This document shows positions 51,397 to 59,602 of a DNA stretch of 64,000 nucleotides, one piece after another. The stretch covers positions 1 through 64,000 of the forward strand of contig CALBCJ010000012.1 in the NCBI GenBank assembly GCA_937926975.1. The letters run 5' to 3'. Under the pieces are notes generated by a model. That model did not search any database. It saw only the letters and a list, made by a program, of their open reading frames with translations, and had not been told where the DNA came from. Origin of the DNA: an uncultured Propionibacteriaceae bacterium (lineage in GTDB: Bacteria > Actinomycetota > Actinomycetes > Propionibacteriales > Propionibacteriaceae). The translations under genes were made by a program, and so were the position numbers. Position 1 is the first letter of the stretch. Each line of letters starts with the position of its first letter.

Positions 51397-51427
51397 TTGA
51401 CACGGGTGGACCACCCTGCCTTAAGGT
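51397..51427 (+). promoter_or_regulatory. lctP promoter with palindrome in its spacer
   Basis: Consensus -35 TTGACA (51397-51402) and -10-like TAAGGT (51422-51427), a 19-bp spacer. The spacer contains the perfect palindrome GGGTGG-A-CCACCC (51404-51416), a plausible second regulator site. Confidence 0.5.
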
Positions 51428-51434
51428 GCCGCAT

Positions 51435-51445
51435 TGGTAGGACCA
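51435..51445. promoter_or_regulatory. LldR/LutR-type operator
   Basis: TGGTAGGACCA matches the GntR/FCD lactate-regulator consensus TNGTNNNACNA exactly. It starts 8 bp after the -10-like box, near the expected transcription start, where binding would block transcription. Confidence 0.65.
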
Positions 51446-51500
51446 TTTTAGAGAGGTTCTCGGAGCGGCCGGGGGCCTCTGGCGGACGACGGAGTTGTCG

Positions 51501-53195
51501 ATGATCCTTGAAGTATTCACGCCCAGCACTGATCCGCTGGGCAACCAGGCCCTGTCGGCGCTGGTTGCAGCGCTGCCGATCCTGACCATGCTGGTCACCC
51601 TCGGTGGGCTGCGCTGGAAGGCGCACTGGGCAGGGCTCGTCTCCTGGGCTGTCGCGCTCGGGGTCGCGGTCGTGGCCTGCAAGATGCCTGTCCTGATGGC
51701 GGTCTCCAGCAGCCTCCAGGGCTTCCTGTACGGCATCTTCCCGATCGTGTGGATCCTGCTGGCAGCGATCTGGATGTACCAGCTGACCGTGGTATCGGGC
51801 CGGTTCGACGACCTGCGCAAGACCTTCTTCCTGATCAGCGACGACCCCCGGGTGCTGGGGATCCTGATCGCCTTCTGCTTCGGCGGGCTGCTGGAGGCCC
51901 TGGCCGGCTTCGGAGCCCCGGTCGCCATCGCTGCCGCGATGCTGATCGCGGTCGGCTTCGGCAAGCTCCGGGCCGCGATCACCGCCCTGGTCGCCAACAC
52001 CGTCCCCGTCGCCTTCGGAGCGGTCGGGCTGCCCGTGCTGCAGGCCGCCAAGACGGCTGGGCTGCCGGAGATCCCGGTCGCCACGGTGACCGCCCGGGTC
52101 TGCGCCGCCCTCTGCCTGGTAGTCCCCTTCCTGATGCTGGCCATCATGGATGGCCGCAAGGGCGTGAAGGAGTGCTGGCCCTTCGGTCTGTTCGTCGGTG
52201 TGGTCTTCGGCGTCACCAAGGTGATCGTCGGTGGTACCGGCATCTACAACCTCACCGAGATCATCGCCGCGATCGTGACCGTGGCCCTGGCCCTGGCCTT
52301 CCTGAGGGTCTGGAAGCCGACCGGTGGCGCCGAGGCCGCCGGGCGGATCGGAATCCCGATGGACGAGTCGATCGAGACGGAGCCGGTCACCAGCGGAGCG
52401 GTCGACACCAAGGGCCTGACCGGGTCCCGGATCATGATGGCGCTGGTGCCGTACATCCTGGTGATCGTGGTCTTCTCGGTCGCCTCGATCCCCGTCATCA
52501 AGGACCTGCTGAAGAAGGCCGACATCAAGATGGCGTGGCCCGGCCTGGGCGAGCTGAACGCCGCCGTCGCTCCGGGGGCGCCGGCTCTGGCCTCCGCGCA
52601 CCGCTCGTACACCTGGCTCTTCCTGTCGCAGCCGGGCTTCCTGCTGGCGATCGTGGCGATCGCGGTCGGCCTGATCTACGGCCTGTCGGTGCCCAAGATC
52701 TTCGGCGAGCTGTGGGTCAACGTGAAGAAGATGCGCTTCTCCATGCTGACCATCGGCTCGGTGGTGGCCCTGGCGTACGTGATGGGTGACTCCGGCCAGA
52801 CCCTCGCCCTGGGTCTGTTCATCGCCGGCGCCGGTGCGGTGTACCCCTTCTTCGCCCCGGTGCTGGGCTGGATCGGGACCTACGTGACCGGTTCCGACAC
52901 CTCGGCCAACATCCTGTTCTCGCAGCTGCAGGCGACGGTCGGTCAGCAGATCACCACCGGTCTGGACACTGACTCCACCCAGTACCTGCTGGTCGGCTCG
53001 GGTGCCTCCGGTGGTGTCGTGGGCAAGATGATCTCCCCCCAGTCGCTCACGATCGCCGCCACCGCGATCGGCCTGGCCGGCTCGGAGTCGGTCATTCTGC
53101 GCCGGGTCTTCGGCTACTCGCTGATCCTGCTGGCCGCGATGTGCGTGCTGGCCGGCCTGATGTCCACCTCGGTCCTGGGCTGGACCATCCCGTGA
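51501..53195 (+). CDS. lctP: L-lactate permease
   Basis: Proton-coupled lactate (and glycolate) importer of the LctP family. The 564-residue protein has about 13-14 membrane helices. Family motifs include FGGLLEALAGFGAPVAIAAAML, NTVPVAFGAVGLPV, DSGQTLALG, FFAPVLGWIGTYVTGSDTSANILF and SPQSLTIAATA. ATG 51501 has GGAG six bases upstream. First gene of the lactate operon. Confidence 0.95.
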   Translation: MILEVFTPSTDPLGNQALSALVAALPILTMLVTLGGLRWKAHWAGLVSWAVALGVAVVACKMPVLMAVSSSLQGFLYGIFPIVWILLAAIWMYQLTVVSGRFDDLRKTFFLISDDPRVLGILIAFCFGGLLEALAGFGAPVAIAAAMLIAVGFGKLRAAITALVANTVPVAFGAVGLPVLQAAKTAGLPEIPVATVTARVCAALCLVVPFLMLAIMDGRKGVKECWPFGLFVGVVFGVTKVIVGGTGIYNLTEIIAAIVTVALALAFLRVWKPTGGAEAAGRIGIPMDESIETEPVTSGAVDTKGLTGSRIMMALVPYILVIVVFSVASIPVIKDLLKKADIKMAWPGLGELNAAVAPGAPALASAHRSYTWLFLSQPGFLLAIVAIAVGLIYGLSVPKIFGELWVNVKKMRFSMLTIGSVVALAYVMGDSGQTLALGLFIAGAGAVYPFFAPVLGWIGTYVTGSDTSANILFSQLQATVGQQITTGLDTDSTQYLLVGSGASGGVVGKMISPQSLTIAATAIGLAGSESVILRRVFGYSLILLAAMCVLAGLMSTSVLGWTIP

Positions 53196-53239
53196 CCAGC
53201 CTGCCTGTCCACTGCACTCATCCTGGAGGTGTCCTGACT

Positions 53240-54034
53240 ATGACCATGACCACGCCGGCGCCGGGTCGTTCCGGCCCAGCCGGTCTGCCCGGCAAGGGTA
53301 TGACCGTCGGTCTCTTCATCACGTGCATCAACGACGTGATGTTCCCCCACACCGGGCAGGCAGTGGTCACGCTGCTGGAGCGCCTGGGGTGCACCATCAG
53401 GTTCCCGCGGGAGCAGACCTGCTGCGCCCAGATCACGACGAACACGGGCTACTTCGACGAGTCGGTGCCGACCGTCAGGCAGTACGTCAAGGCCTTCGGC
53501 GACTACGACTACGTGGTCGCCCCGTCGGGCTCCTGCACCGCCGCCGTTCGCGACCAGCACCCGATGCTCGCCAAGCACATCGGCGACCCGGGGCTGCAGC
53601 GTGAGGTGGCCCAGACCAGCGAGCGGACCTACGACCTGCCGGAGTTCCTGATCGACGTGCTCGGGGTTGAGGACGTGGGCGCCTACTTCCCGCACCGGGT
53701 GACCTACCACCCGTCGTGCCACGGCTCGCGGCTGCTCAAGCTGGGGGAGCGGCCGTACCGGTTGCTGAGCAAGGTCCGCGGGATGACCCTGGTCGACCTG
53801 CCGAGCGCCGAGCAGTGCTGCGGCTTCGGCGGAACGTTCTGCGTCAAGAACCACGACATGTCCGCCGCCATGGCTGCGGACAAGGCTCGCCACGTTCGGG
53901 AGACCGGGGCCGAGTACGTGGTGGCAGGAGACAACTCCTGCCTGATGAACATCGGTGGTGTCCTGTCCCGCCAGCGGGCCGGGGTGAAGCCGATCCACAT
54001 CGCCGAGATCCTGGCCAGCACCGAGGAGGACTGA
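53240..54034 (+). CDS. lutA: Lactate utilisation protein A (Fe-S oxidoreductase)
   Basis: Part of the LutABC complex oxidising L-lactate to pyruvate. The 264-residue protein has two CCG domains with Cys-rich motifs TCCAQ, SCTAAVRDQH, SCHGSRLLKLGE and CCGFGGTFCVK, which bind iron-sulfur clusters, and a late GDNSCLMNIGG. ATG 53240 follows GGAGGTG by nine bases; longer frames overlap lctP. Confidence 0.94.
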   Translation: MTMTTPAPGRSGPAGLPGKGMTVGLFITCINDVMFPHTGQAVVTLLERLGCTIRFPREQTCCAQITTNTGYFDESVPTVRQYVKAFGDYDYVVAPSGSCTAAVRDQHPMLAKHIGDPGLQREVAQTSERTYDLPEFLIDVLGVEDVGAYFPHRVTYHPSCHGSRLLKLGERPYRLLSKVRGMTLVDLPSAEQCCGFGGTFCVKNHDMSAAMAADKARHVRETGAEYVVAGDNSCLMNIGGVLSRQRAGVKPIHIAEILASTEED

Positions 54035-54037
54035 GCA

Positions 54038-55567
54038 ATGGGAACTGAGCTGCGCCGGATCACCGCCGGCAACCACGGGGTGGCACGGCTGACCCCGGCC
54101 CCCGACCACCCTGGCACCTACCTGGGGATGCCGAAGTTCTCCAAGGCGGTCAAGAAGGAGCTGGAGCTGGGGGTGCAGCGCAAGAACATGCGCAATGCCA
54201 CCACCACCATCCGCAACAAGCGCGCCCTGCGGGTCTCTGAGTCCCCGGACTGGGAGGACCTGCGCGACGCCGCCCAGGCCATCAAGGACCGGGTCGGGCG
54301 CCACCTTGACGTCTACCTGGTGCAGGCCGAGGAGAACCTCACCAAGAACGGGGTCAAGGTCCACTGGGCCCGCGACGCCGCCGAGGCCAACAAGATCGTC
54401 GCCGACATCGCCAAGGCCAAGAAGGTCGACGAGGTCGTCAAGATCAAGTCGATCACCACGCAGGAGACCGACCTCAACGAGTACCTGGAGGAGCAGGGGA
54501 TCGCGGCCTGGGAGACCGACCTGGCCGAGCTGATCGTCCAGCTGGGCCACGACCGGCCCTCCCACATCGTGGTGCCGGCGATCCACCGCAACCGGGCCGA
54601 GGTTCGCGAGATCTTCAAGCGCGAGATGAAGCACTACGGCCGCCCAGCCCCCGAGGACATCTCGGAGAACCCGCCGGAGCTGGCCAACGCCGCTCGCCTC
54701 CACCTGCGCGAGAAGTTCCTGCGGGCCGAGATGGCGGTCTCGGGCGGCAACTTCGTGCTCGCTGACACCGGCTCGCTGGTGATCGTCGAGTCCGAGGGCA
54801 ACGGCCGGATGTGCCTGACCCTGCCCGACACGCTGGTCTCGATCGTCGGCATCGAGAAGGTGCTGCCGAGCGTCGACGACCTTGAGGTCTTCCTGAAGCT
54901 GCTGCCGCGCTCCGCGACCGGCGAGCGGATGAACCCGTACAACTCGGTCTGGAGCGGCGTCACCCCAGGCGACGGCCCCCAGGAGCAGCACGTCATCTTC
55001 CTGGACAACGGGCGGACCAACGTGCTGGCCGACCAGGTCGGCCGCGAGGTGCTGCGCTGCATCCGCTGCGCCTCGTGCATCAACATCTGCCCGGTGTACG
55101 AGCGGGCCGGTGGGCACGCGTACGGGTCGGTCTACCCGGGCCCGATCGGGGCCGCGCTGAACCCGCAGCTGCGTGGTGTCGACAGCCCGGTCGACCGGGC
55201 CCTGCCGTACGCCTGCTCGCTGTGCGGCGCCTGCGCCGAGGTCTGCCCGGTGAAGATCCCCTTCATCGAGATCCTGATCCACCTGCGCCACAAGGTGGTC
55301 CAGGCGGAGAAGGCGGAGCGCTTCCACCGCGACCGCGAGGTCGCCGCGGAGATCGCGCTGATGAAGGCCGCATCGTGGGTGATGGGCAGCGCCAAGCACT
55401 TCGAGAAGGTGCAGTGGGGCTCCCGCACCGCCGGCAAGGTGCTGAAGGGCAAGACCCTGGGCCCGGTCCCGGTCCCGGTCGGGAACCGCTGGCTCAAGTA
55501 CCGCGACGTCGACAACGTCCCCCGGGAGACCTTCCGCTCCTGGTGGGCCAAGAACCGAGAGGACTGA
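54038..55567 (+). CDS. lutB: Lactate utilisation protein B (iron-sulfur protein)
   Basis: LutB carries electrons in the LutABC lactate oxidase. The 509-residue protein has an LUD domain (~70-310) followed by two 4Fe-4S motifs: C341-IRC-ASC-INIC351 and C393-SLC-GAC-AEVC403. It starts 3 bp after lutA. The C-terminal ~90 residues are basic and family-typical. Confidence 0.95.
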   Translation: MGTELRRITAGNHGVARLTPAPDHPGTYLGMPKFSKAVKKELELGVQRKNMRNATTTIRNKRALRVSESPDWEDLRDAAQAIKDRVGRHLDVYLVQAEENLTKNGVKVHWARDAAEANKIVADIAKAKKVDEVVKIKSITTQETDLNEYLEEQGIAAWETDLAELIVQLGHDRPSHIVVPAIHRNRAEVREIFKREMKHYGRPAPEDISENPPELANAARLHLREKFLRAEMAVSGGNFVLADTGSLVIVESEGNGRMCLTLPDTLVSIVGIEKVLPSVDDLEVFLKLLPRSATGERMNPYNSVWSGVTPGDGPQEQHVIFLDNGRTNVLADQVGREVLRCIRCASCINICPVYERAGGHAYGSVYPGPIGAALNPQLRGVDSPVDRALPYACSLCGACAEVCPVKIPFIEILIHLRHKVVQAEKAERFHRDREVAAEIALMKAASWVMGSAKHFEKVQWGSRTAGKVLKGKTLGPVPVPVGNRWLKYRDVDNVPRETFRSWWAKNRED

Positions 55568-55571
55568 CGGC

Positions 55572-56240
55572 ATGACGACCGATGCCCGCACCGAGATCCT
55601 GGACCGGATCCGGCGAGCCACTGCCGACATCACCAACCCGGACCCGGTCAGCGACGTCCCGATCACCTGGGAGTACGGAACCGGGATCGCCATGGACGAC
55701 GTGGTCGGCACCTTCGTCGAGAAGGTGGAGGACTACAAGGCGACCGTGGTCCGGGTGGCCCCGAAGGATGTGGCCGCCGCGGTGGTGACCGGTCTGCAGG
55801 CGACTGGTGCGAAGGGGACCGTGGTGGTACCTCCCGGCCTGGACAGCGCCTGGCGCGACGCCATCGCCAAGGCCGGCCTGAAGGTGGCCGTCGACGACCC
55901 GCAGCTGACCAAGCCGGCGCTGGACGCGGCCGACGCCGTGGTCACCGCATCGGCCTGCGGGGTGGCCGACACCGGCACTATCGTCCTCACCCACATGCCC
56001 GACCAGGGGCGTCGTGCGATCTCCCTGGTCCCGGACCGGCACGTCTGCGTGATCCTGGCCAGCCAGGTCGTCTCCGACGTCGGCGAGGCCGTCCAGCTGG
56101 TGAAGCCCGCAGTCCAGGAGCGGCAGCCGCTGACCTGGATCTCGGGTGGCTCGGCGACCAGTGACATCGAGCTGTCCCGGGTCGACGGGGTCCACGGTCC
56201 CCGCCAGCTGTACGTGGTCGTCGTCGACGACGAGCGGTAG
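55572..56240 (+). CDS. lutC: Lactate utilisation protein C
   Basis: Third LutABC subunit, a 222-residue LUD-domain protein. Motifs DAADAVVTASACGVADTGTI and ISGGSATSDIELSRVDGVHGPR are diagnostic. ATG starts 4 bp after lutB, completing lctP-lutA-lutB-lutC. No lldD or other lactate dehydrogenase is nearby. Confidence 0.94.
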   Translation: MTTDARTEILDRIRRATADITNPDPVSDVPITWEYGTGIAMDDVVGTFVEKVEDYKATVVRVAPKDVAAAVVTGLQATGAKGTVVVPPGLDSAWRDAIAKAGLKVAVDDPQLTKPALDAADAVVTASACGVADTGTIVLTHMPDQGRRAISLVPDRHVCVILASQVVSDVGEAVQLVKPAVQERQPLTWISGGSATSDIELSRVDGVHGPRQLYVVVVDDER

Positions 56241-56270
56241 GGAAGAGAGCCCGTCAGGGCCAGTGCTGAT

Positions 56271-56320
56271 CTGCTCCGGGCTTCCGCCAGGCCCGGAGCA
56301 GACGCCTGCCTGGGCCCAGG
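56271..56320 (+). terminator. Terminator of the lctP-lutABC operon
   Basis: Perfect 11-bp stem ctgctccgggc / gcccggagcag with a 9-nt loop (56271-56301), 30 bp after lutC, followed by a second palindrome cctgggcccagg (56309-56320). Together they should isolate efp from the lactate operon. Confidence 0.8.
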
Positions 56321-56480
56321 CGCCGGTGCCTGCCGTACGGGTGCCGACAGCGTCCGACGGCTGCAGCTGGATTCCGGGGGGCAGTGAGCGAACCGGTAGA
56401 GTGAGGCGCTGCCACCGTGGCGACAACACCGGGACCGTGCGTACCTGGCACTCCCGTGCGACTGACCGAAGGGACACTTC

Positions 56481-57038
56481 GTGGCCTCGACCAACGACCT
56501 CAAGAACGGCATGGTGCTCGACCTCGACGGCGAGCTGTGGCAGGTTCTCTGGTTCCAGCACCACAAGCCCGGCAAGGGCAATGCCGTGGTCCGCAGCAAG
56601 ATCAAGAACGTGCTCACGGGCAAGATCGTCGATCGGACCTTCAACTCCGACACCAAGGTCGACACCGCCACCGTCGACCGGCGCGAGATGCAGTACCTCT
56701 ACCACGACGGTGACGGGTACATCTTCATGGACACCGAGGACTACAGCCAGATCACCCTGAGCAAGGAGCTGATGGGCGACGCGGTCAACTACCTGCTGGA
56801 GAACGGCGTGGTCACCGTGGCCCTGCACGAGGGCAACCCGCTGTTCGTGCAGATGCCGACCTCGGTGGAGCTGGAGATCACGTACACCGAGCCCGGCCTG
56901 CAGGGTGACCGCTCCAGCGCCGGCACCAAGCCGGCCACCGTCGAGACCGGGCTGCAGATCCAGGTTCCGCTGTTCATCACCACCGGCGAGCGGGTCAAGG
57001 TCGACACCCGCGACGGCAGCTACCTCGGCCGGGTGTGA
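56481..57038 (+). CDS. efp: Translation elongation factor P
   Basis: Relieves ribosome stalling at polyproline. The 185-residue, three-domain (KOW-OB-OB) protein has HHKPGKGNA in the domain I loop with Lys32 at the tip, the residue that contacts the peptidyl-transferase centre, and the closing VDTRDGSYLGRV. GTG start, with AAGGGAC upstream. Overlaps nusB by 4 bp. Confidence 0.97.
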   Translation: MASTNDLKNGMVLDLDGELWQVLWFQHHKPGKGNAVVRSKIKNVLTGKIVDRTFNSDTKVDTATVDRREMQYLYHDGDGYIFMDTEDYSQITLSKELMGDAVNYLLENGVVTVALHEGNPLFVQMPTSVELEITYTEPGLQGDRSSAGTKPATVETGLQIQVPLFITTGERVKVDTRDGSYLGRV

Positions 57039-57481
57039 GCGAGAGCCCGCGGCATCCCGACCAGCGTCGCAGCGGCTCCGCCCGCCACAAGGCCCGCCAG
57101 CACGCGGTCGAGATCCTCTTCGAGTCGGACCTGCGCGGCACTGACCCGCTGGCGACGCTGGCAGCCCGGGCCGAGCAGGCCGACCCGCCGGTACGGGAGC
57201 TCACCGACACCCTGGTCCGGGGTGTCGCCGAGCACACCGCCGAGATCGACCGCCGGATCCAGGAGCACCTGAACCGGGGCTGGGCGCTGGTGCGGATGCC
57301 ACGAGTCGACCGGGTGATCGCCCGGCTGGCGGTGTACGAGCTCGGCTGGCAGCCGACCGAGACGGCGGTCGTGGTGTCCGAGGCGGTCGACCTGGCCGGG
57401 GAGCTGTCAACCGACGAGTCGCCCGCCTTCCTGCACGGCCTGCTCGGCAGGCTCGCGATGGCCCGGGACGACCAGGAGTAG
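57035..57481 (+). CDS. nusB: Transcription antitermination factor NusB
   Basis: All-helical protein acting with NusE/S10 in rRNA antitermination. The 148-residue protein starts with basic ARHKARQHAVEILFESDLRG, then WALVRMPRVDRVIARLAVYEL and SPAFLHGLLGRLA. GTG overlaps the efp stop. In most actinobacteria pyrR-pyrB-pyrC-carA-carB follow nearby; here a secreted glucosaminidase gene comes next. Confidence 0.95.
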   Translation: MSESPRHPDQRRSGSARHKARQHAVEILFESDLRGTDPLATLAARAEQADPPVRELTDTLVRGVAEHTAEIDRRIQEHLNRGWALVRMPRVDRVIARLAVYELGWQPTETAVVVSEAVDLAGELSTDESPAFLHGLLGRLAMARDDQE

Positions 57482-57556
57482 CCTGCAGTCTCGACACTGA
57501 CTCGACAGTTGCCGCCTTGATTAGGTATTTCGCATCATTTCCGGCCTAATGGACCG

Positions 57557-59209
57557 GTGATGGGTGGAAGACTGGCACGGGTCGTTCTGGTGGTGGCGCT
57601 GCTTGTGGGGGTGCTGCCGGCCGCGACCGCTGAAGCGGCTGTTGACACCGGCGCCTACATCAGGTTCGCGGTTCCGCTGGCCCAGCGGGAGACTGCCCAG
57701 TACGGGGTGCCGACCTCGGTCTCCGTCGCGCAGTCGATCCTGGAGTCGGGCTGGGGCCGCTCGACGCTGTCGACCAAGGTCAACAACTACTTCGGGATCA
57801 AGTGCAAGAGCACGACCGGCCCGTACGAGACCGGCTGCGTCGACAAGAGCTCCCTGGAGTATGACCAGGGGACCCCGACGCCGGTGGTGAGCAAGTTCCG
57901 GACCTACGCCAGCGCCGGGGACTCGTTCCTCGACCACGGGCACTTTCTGTCGAGCCGCAGCTGGTACGCCCCAGCGTTCGCCTACCGCGACAACCCGGAC
58001 CAGTTCATCCGGGAGGTGGCCCGCGGTGGCTACGCCACCTCCCCGACGTACGCCGACCAGGTGATCTCGATCATGCAGCGCTACAACCTGTACAGGTACG
58101 ACGCGACCCATGACCCGAGCCCGTCAGTGGCCGACCCGGGCGGCTTCGTCGCCCTGTCGCCGACCCGCTACCTCGACACCCGCTACTCGAAGGCCCTGGG
58201 CGCCAACCAGGCCATCGACCTGCACGTCGCCGGCCGCAACGGGATCCCGGCCGACGCGGCGGCTGTCGCGGTGACCATCACGGTGACCCAGCCCCAGGCC
58301 GCGGGCTACCTGTCGGCCTACCCGACCGGCAGCGCCCCGCTGGCCTCGGTCCTGAACTTCAGCCGTGGGCAGACCCTGCCCAACGCCGCCGTGGTCCAGG
58401 TCGGTGCCAACGGCTCGGTGACCATCGCTAACCGGTCCATCGGCACCAGCCACGTGGTGGTGGACGTGACCGGCTACTACCGGGCCCAGGCCGGGCCGAC
58501 CCCGGGCAGCTACCAGCCCCAGGTGCCGACCCGGGTCCTCGACACCCGGACCACAGCGGCCGTCCCGGCGGGCGCAGAGGTGGAGGCCCAGGTACCCCCG
58601 AGTGCCTCGGCGGTCACCATGAACCTCACAGTCACCGAGCAGGCCGCAGCCGGGTTCGTCACGGCCTACCCGGCAGGGCAGCCGGCCCCGGCTACGTCCA
58701 GCATCAACTTCGCCCCCGGCCAGACCGTGGCGAACTTCGCCGTGGTCCCCGTCGGTGGCAGCGGCCGGATCCGGGTCCGCAACGGCTCGGCCGGGCCGGT
58801 TCACGTGGTCGTAGACGTCTCCGGCACGTTCGTCGCTGGCGAGGTCCGGATGCGAGGCGGCTTCGTCCCCGCTGAGGCGCCGCAGCGGGTCCTCGACACC
58901 CGGGCCCAGGTCGGCCACCCGGCGGCCGTGGCGGCCAACGCCAGCATCAGCGTGAGCAGCGGTCGCCCGGGCGCGGGAGCGCTCGCCGTGAACCTGACCG
59001 TCACCCAGCCCGGAGCGGCCGGCTACCTTGTGGCCTGGCCGACGGACCGGAGCCGACCAACGGCCTCCACCGTCAACTTCCTGAGCGGCCAGACGGTTGC
59101 GGGCTTCACCCAGGTACGGCTTGACCCCGGCGGCGGGCTGGCCGTGGCCAACATAGCTCCCCGGCCCAGCCACGTGGTCGCCGACGTGGCTGGGTACTAC
59201 ACCGGCTGA
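57557..59209 (+). CDS. Secreted glucosaminidase with three C-terminal beta-repeats
   Basis: A 550-residue exported protein: signal peptide (~1-27), a glucosaminidase domain of the FlgJ/LytG type (~35-185) with SVSVAQSILESGWGRS (catalytic Glu) and KVNNYFGIKC, then three ~110-residue repeats (about 195-307, 316-427, 434-550). Each repeat starts with P-x-R-x-LDTR and ends with HVVxDVxGYY or a close variant. The first domain should cut peptidoglycan glycan strands; the repeats are probably for surface or wall attachment. GTG 57557 or ATG 57560 could start it. It occupies the place where pyrimidine genes are expected. Confidence 0.88.
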   Translation: MMGGRLARVVLVVALLVGVLPAATAEAAVDTGAYIRFAVPLAQRETAQYGVPTSVSVAQSILESGWGRSTLSTKVNNYFGIKCKSTTGPYETGCVDKSSLEYDQGTPTPVVSKFRTYASAGDSFLDHGHFLSSRSWYAPAFAYRDNPDQFIREVARGGYATSPTYADQVISIMQRYNLYRYDATHDPSPSVADPGGFVALSPTRYLDTRYSKALGANQAIDLHVAGRNGIPADAAAVAVTITVTQPQAAGYLSAYPTGSAPLASVLNFSRGQTLPNAAVVQVGANGSVTIANRSIGTSHVVVDVTGYYRAQAGPTPGSYQPQVPTRVLDTRTTAAVPAGAEVEAQVPPSASAVTMNLTVTEQAAAGFVTAYPAGQPAPATSSINFAPGQTVANFAVVPVGGSGRIRVRNGSAGPVHVVVDVSGTFVAGEVRMRGGFVPAEAPQRVLDTRAQVGHPAAVAANASISVSSGRPGAGALAVNLTVTQPGAAGYLVAWPTDRSRPTASTVNFLSGQTVAGFTQVRLDPGGGLAVANIAPRPSHVVADVAGYYTG

Positions 59210-59232
59210 GCGCGGTACCCCTGATCTGAGCC

Positions 59233-59259
59233 TTGCCGGGCCAGGCCGACTGGTACAGT
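59233..59259 (+). promoter_or_regulatory. Possible promoter for the scar ORF-pyrD-pyrF unit
   Basis: TTGCCG (59233-59238) and TACAGT (59254-59259) with a short 15-bp spacer lie 50 bp before the scar ORF. The -10 box is good, the -35 box and spacing are poor. Confidence 0.3.
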
Positions 59260-59308
59260 CGGGCCGATCTTGACCGCAGACCTCTCTCATCAGCGAAGAA
59301 GGACGGGC

Positions 59309-59602
59309 ATGACAGCTGCTCCGACAGACCCGCACCGGGGAGGGGAGTCAGCGGACCCGGCGGTCCTGGTGCTCGCGGGCGGGCGGTCCTGGCGGGTACG
59401 GTCTTGCGGTGCTCAGGGAGGGGCCTTCGCAGAGGCGGTCGCCGCCACGGGGATGACCGTCCCGCGCGGTACCCCCCGCGTCACGGCAGTGCAGAGGCTG
59501 ACTGCGGCAGTGCCGGGGATCGAGGCCACCCAGGCCGGTGGGCACCGGCTCCGGTCACTACAGTCCTGGGGAACGGTGATCCGGCCAGGGAGGTCATCAT
59601 GA
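59309..59602 (+). pseudogene. carA'-'carB deletion scar (CarA N-terminus fused to CarB C-terminus)
   Basis: A 97-codon frame with a good ribosome site (GAAGAAGGAC) and ATG. Residues 16-50 (DPAVLVLAGGRSW..., AFAEAVAATGMT) match the start of carbamoyl-phosphate synthase small subunits. Residues ~52-90 (RGTPRVTAVQRLTAAVPGIEA, then RLRSLQSW) match the last segment of actinobacterial CarB. The junction is near 59459. No catalytic part of either protein remains. The stop overlaps the pyrD start (ATGA), so translation into pyrD is still coupled. Its place directly before pyrD is the normal carA-carB position. Confidence 0.8.

Noticed and set aside
53114..55711. An 865-codon open frame on the minus strand
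   Set aside because: It lies opposite lctP, lutA and lutB. Its translation is compositionally biased (Asp, Val, Leu, Gly, His) with no domain, a normal antisense shadow in high-GC DNA.
57482..57556. PyrR attenuator or riboswitch upstream of the glucosaminidase gene
   Set aside because: The 75-bp gap has only a short ATTAGG / CCTAAT inverted repeat and is too short for a known leader class.
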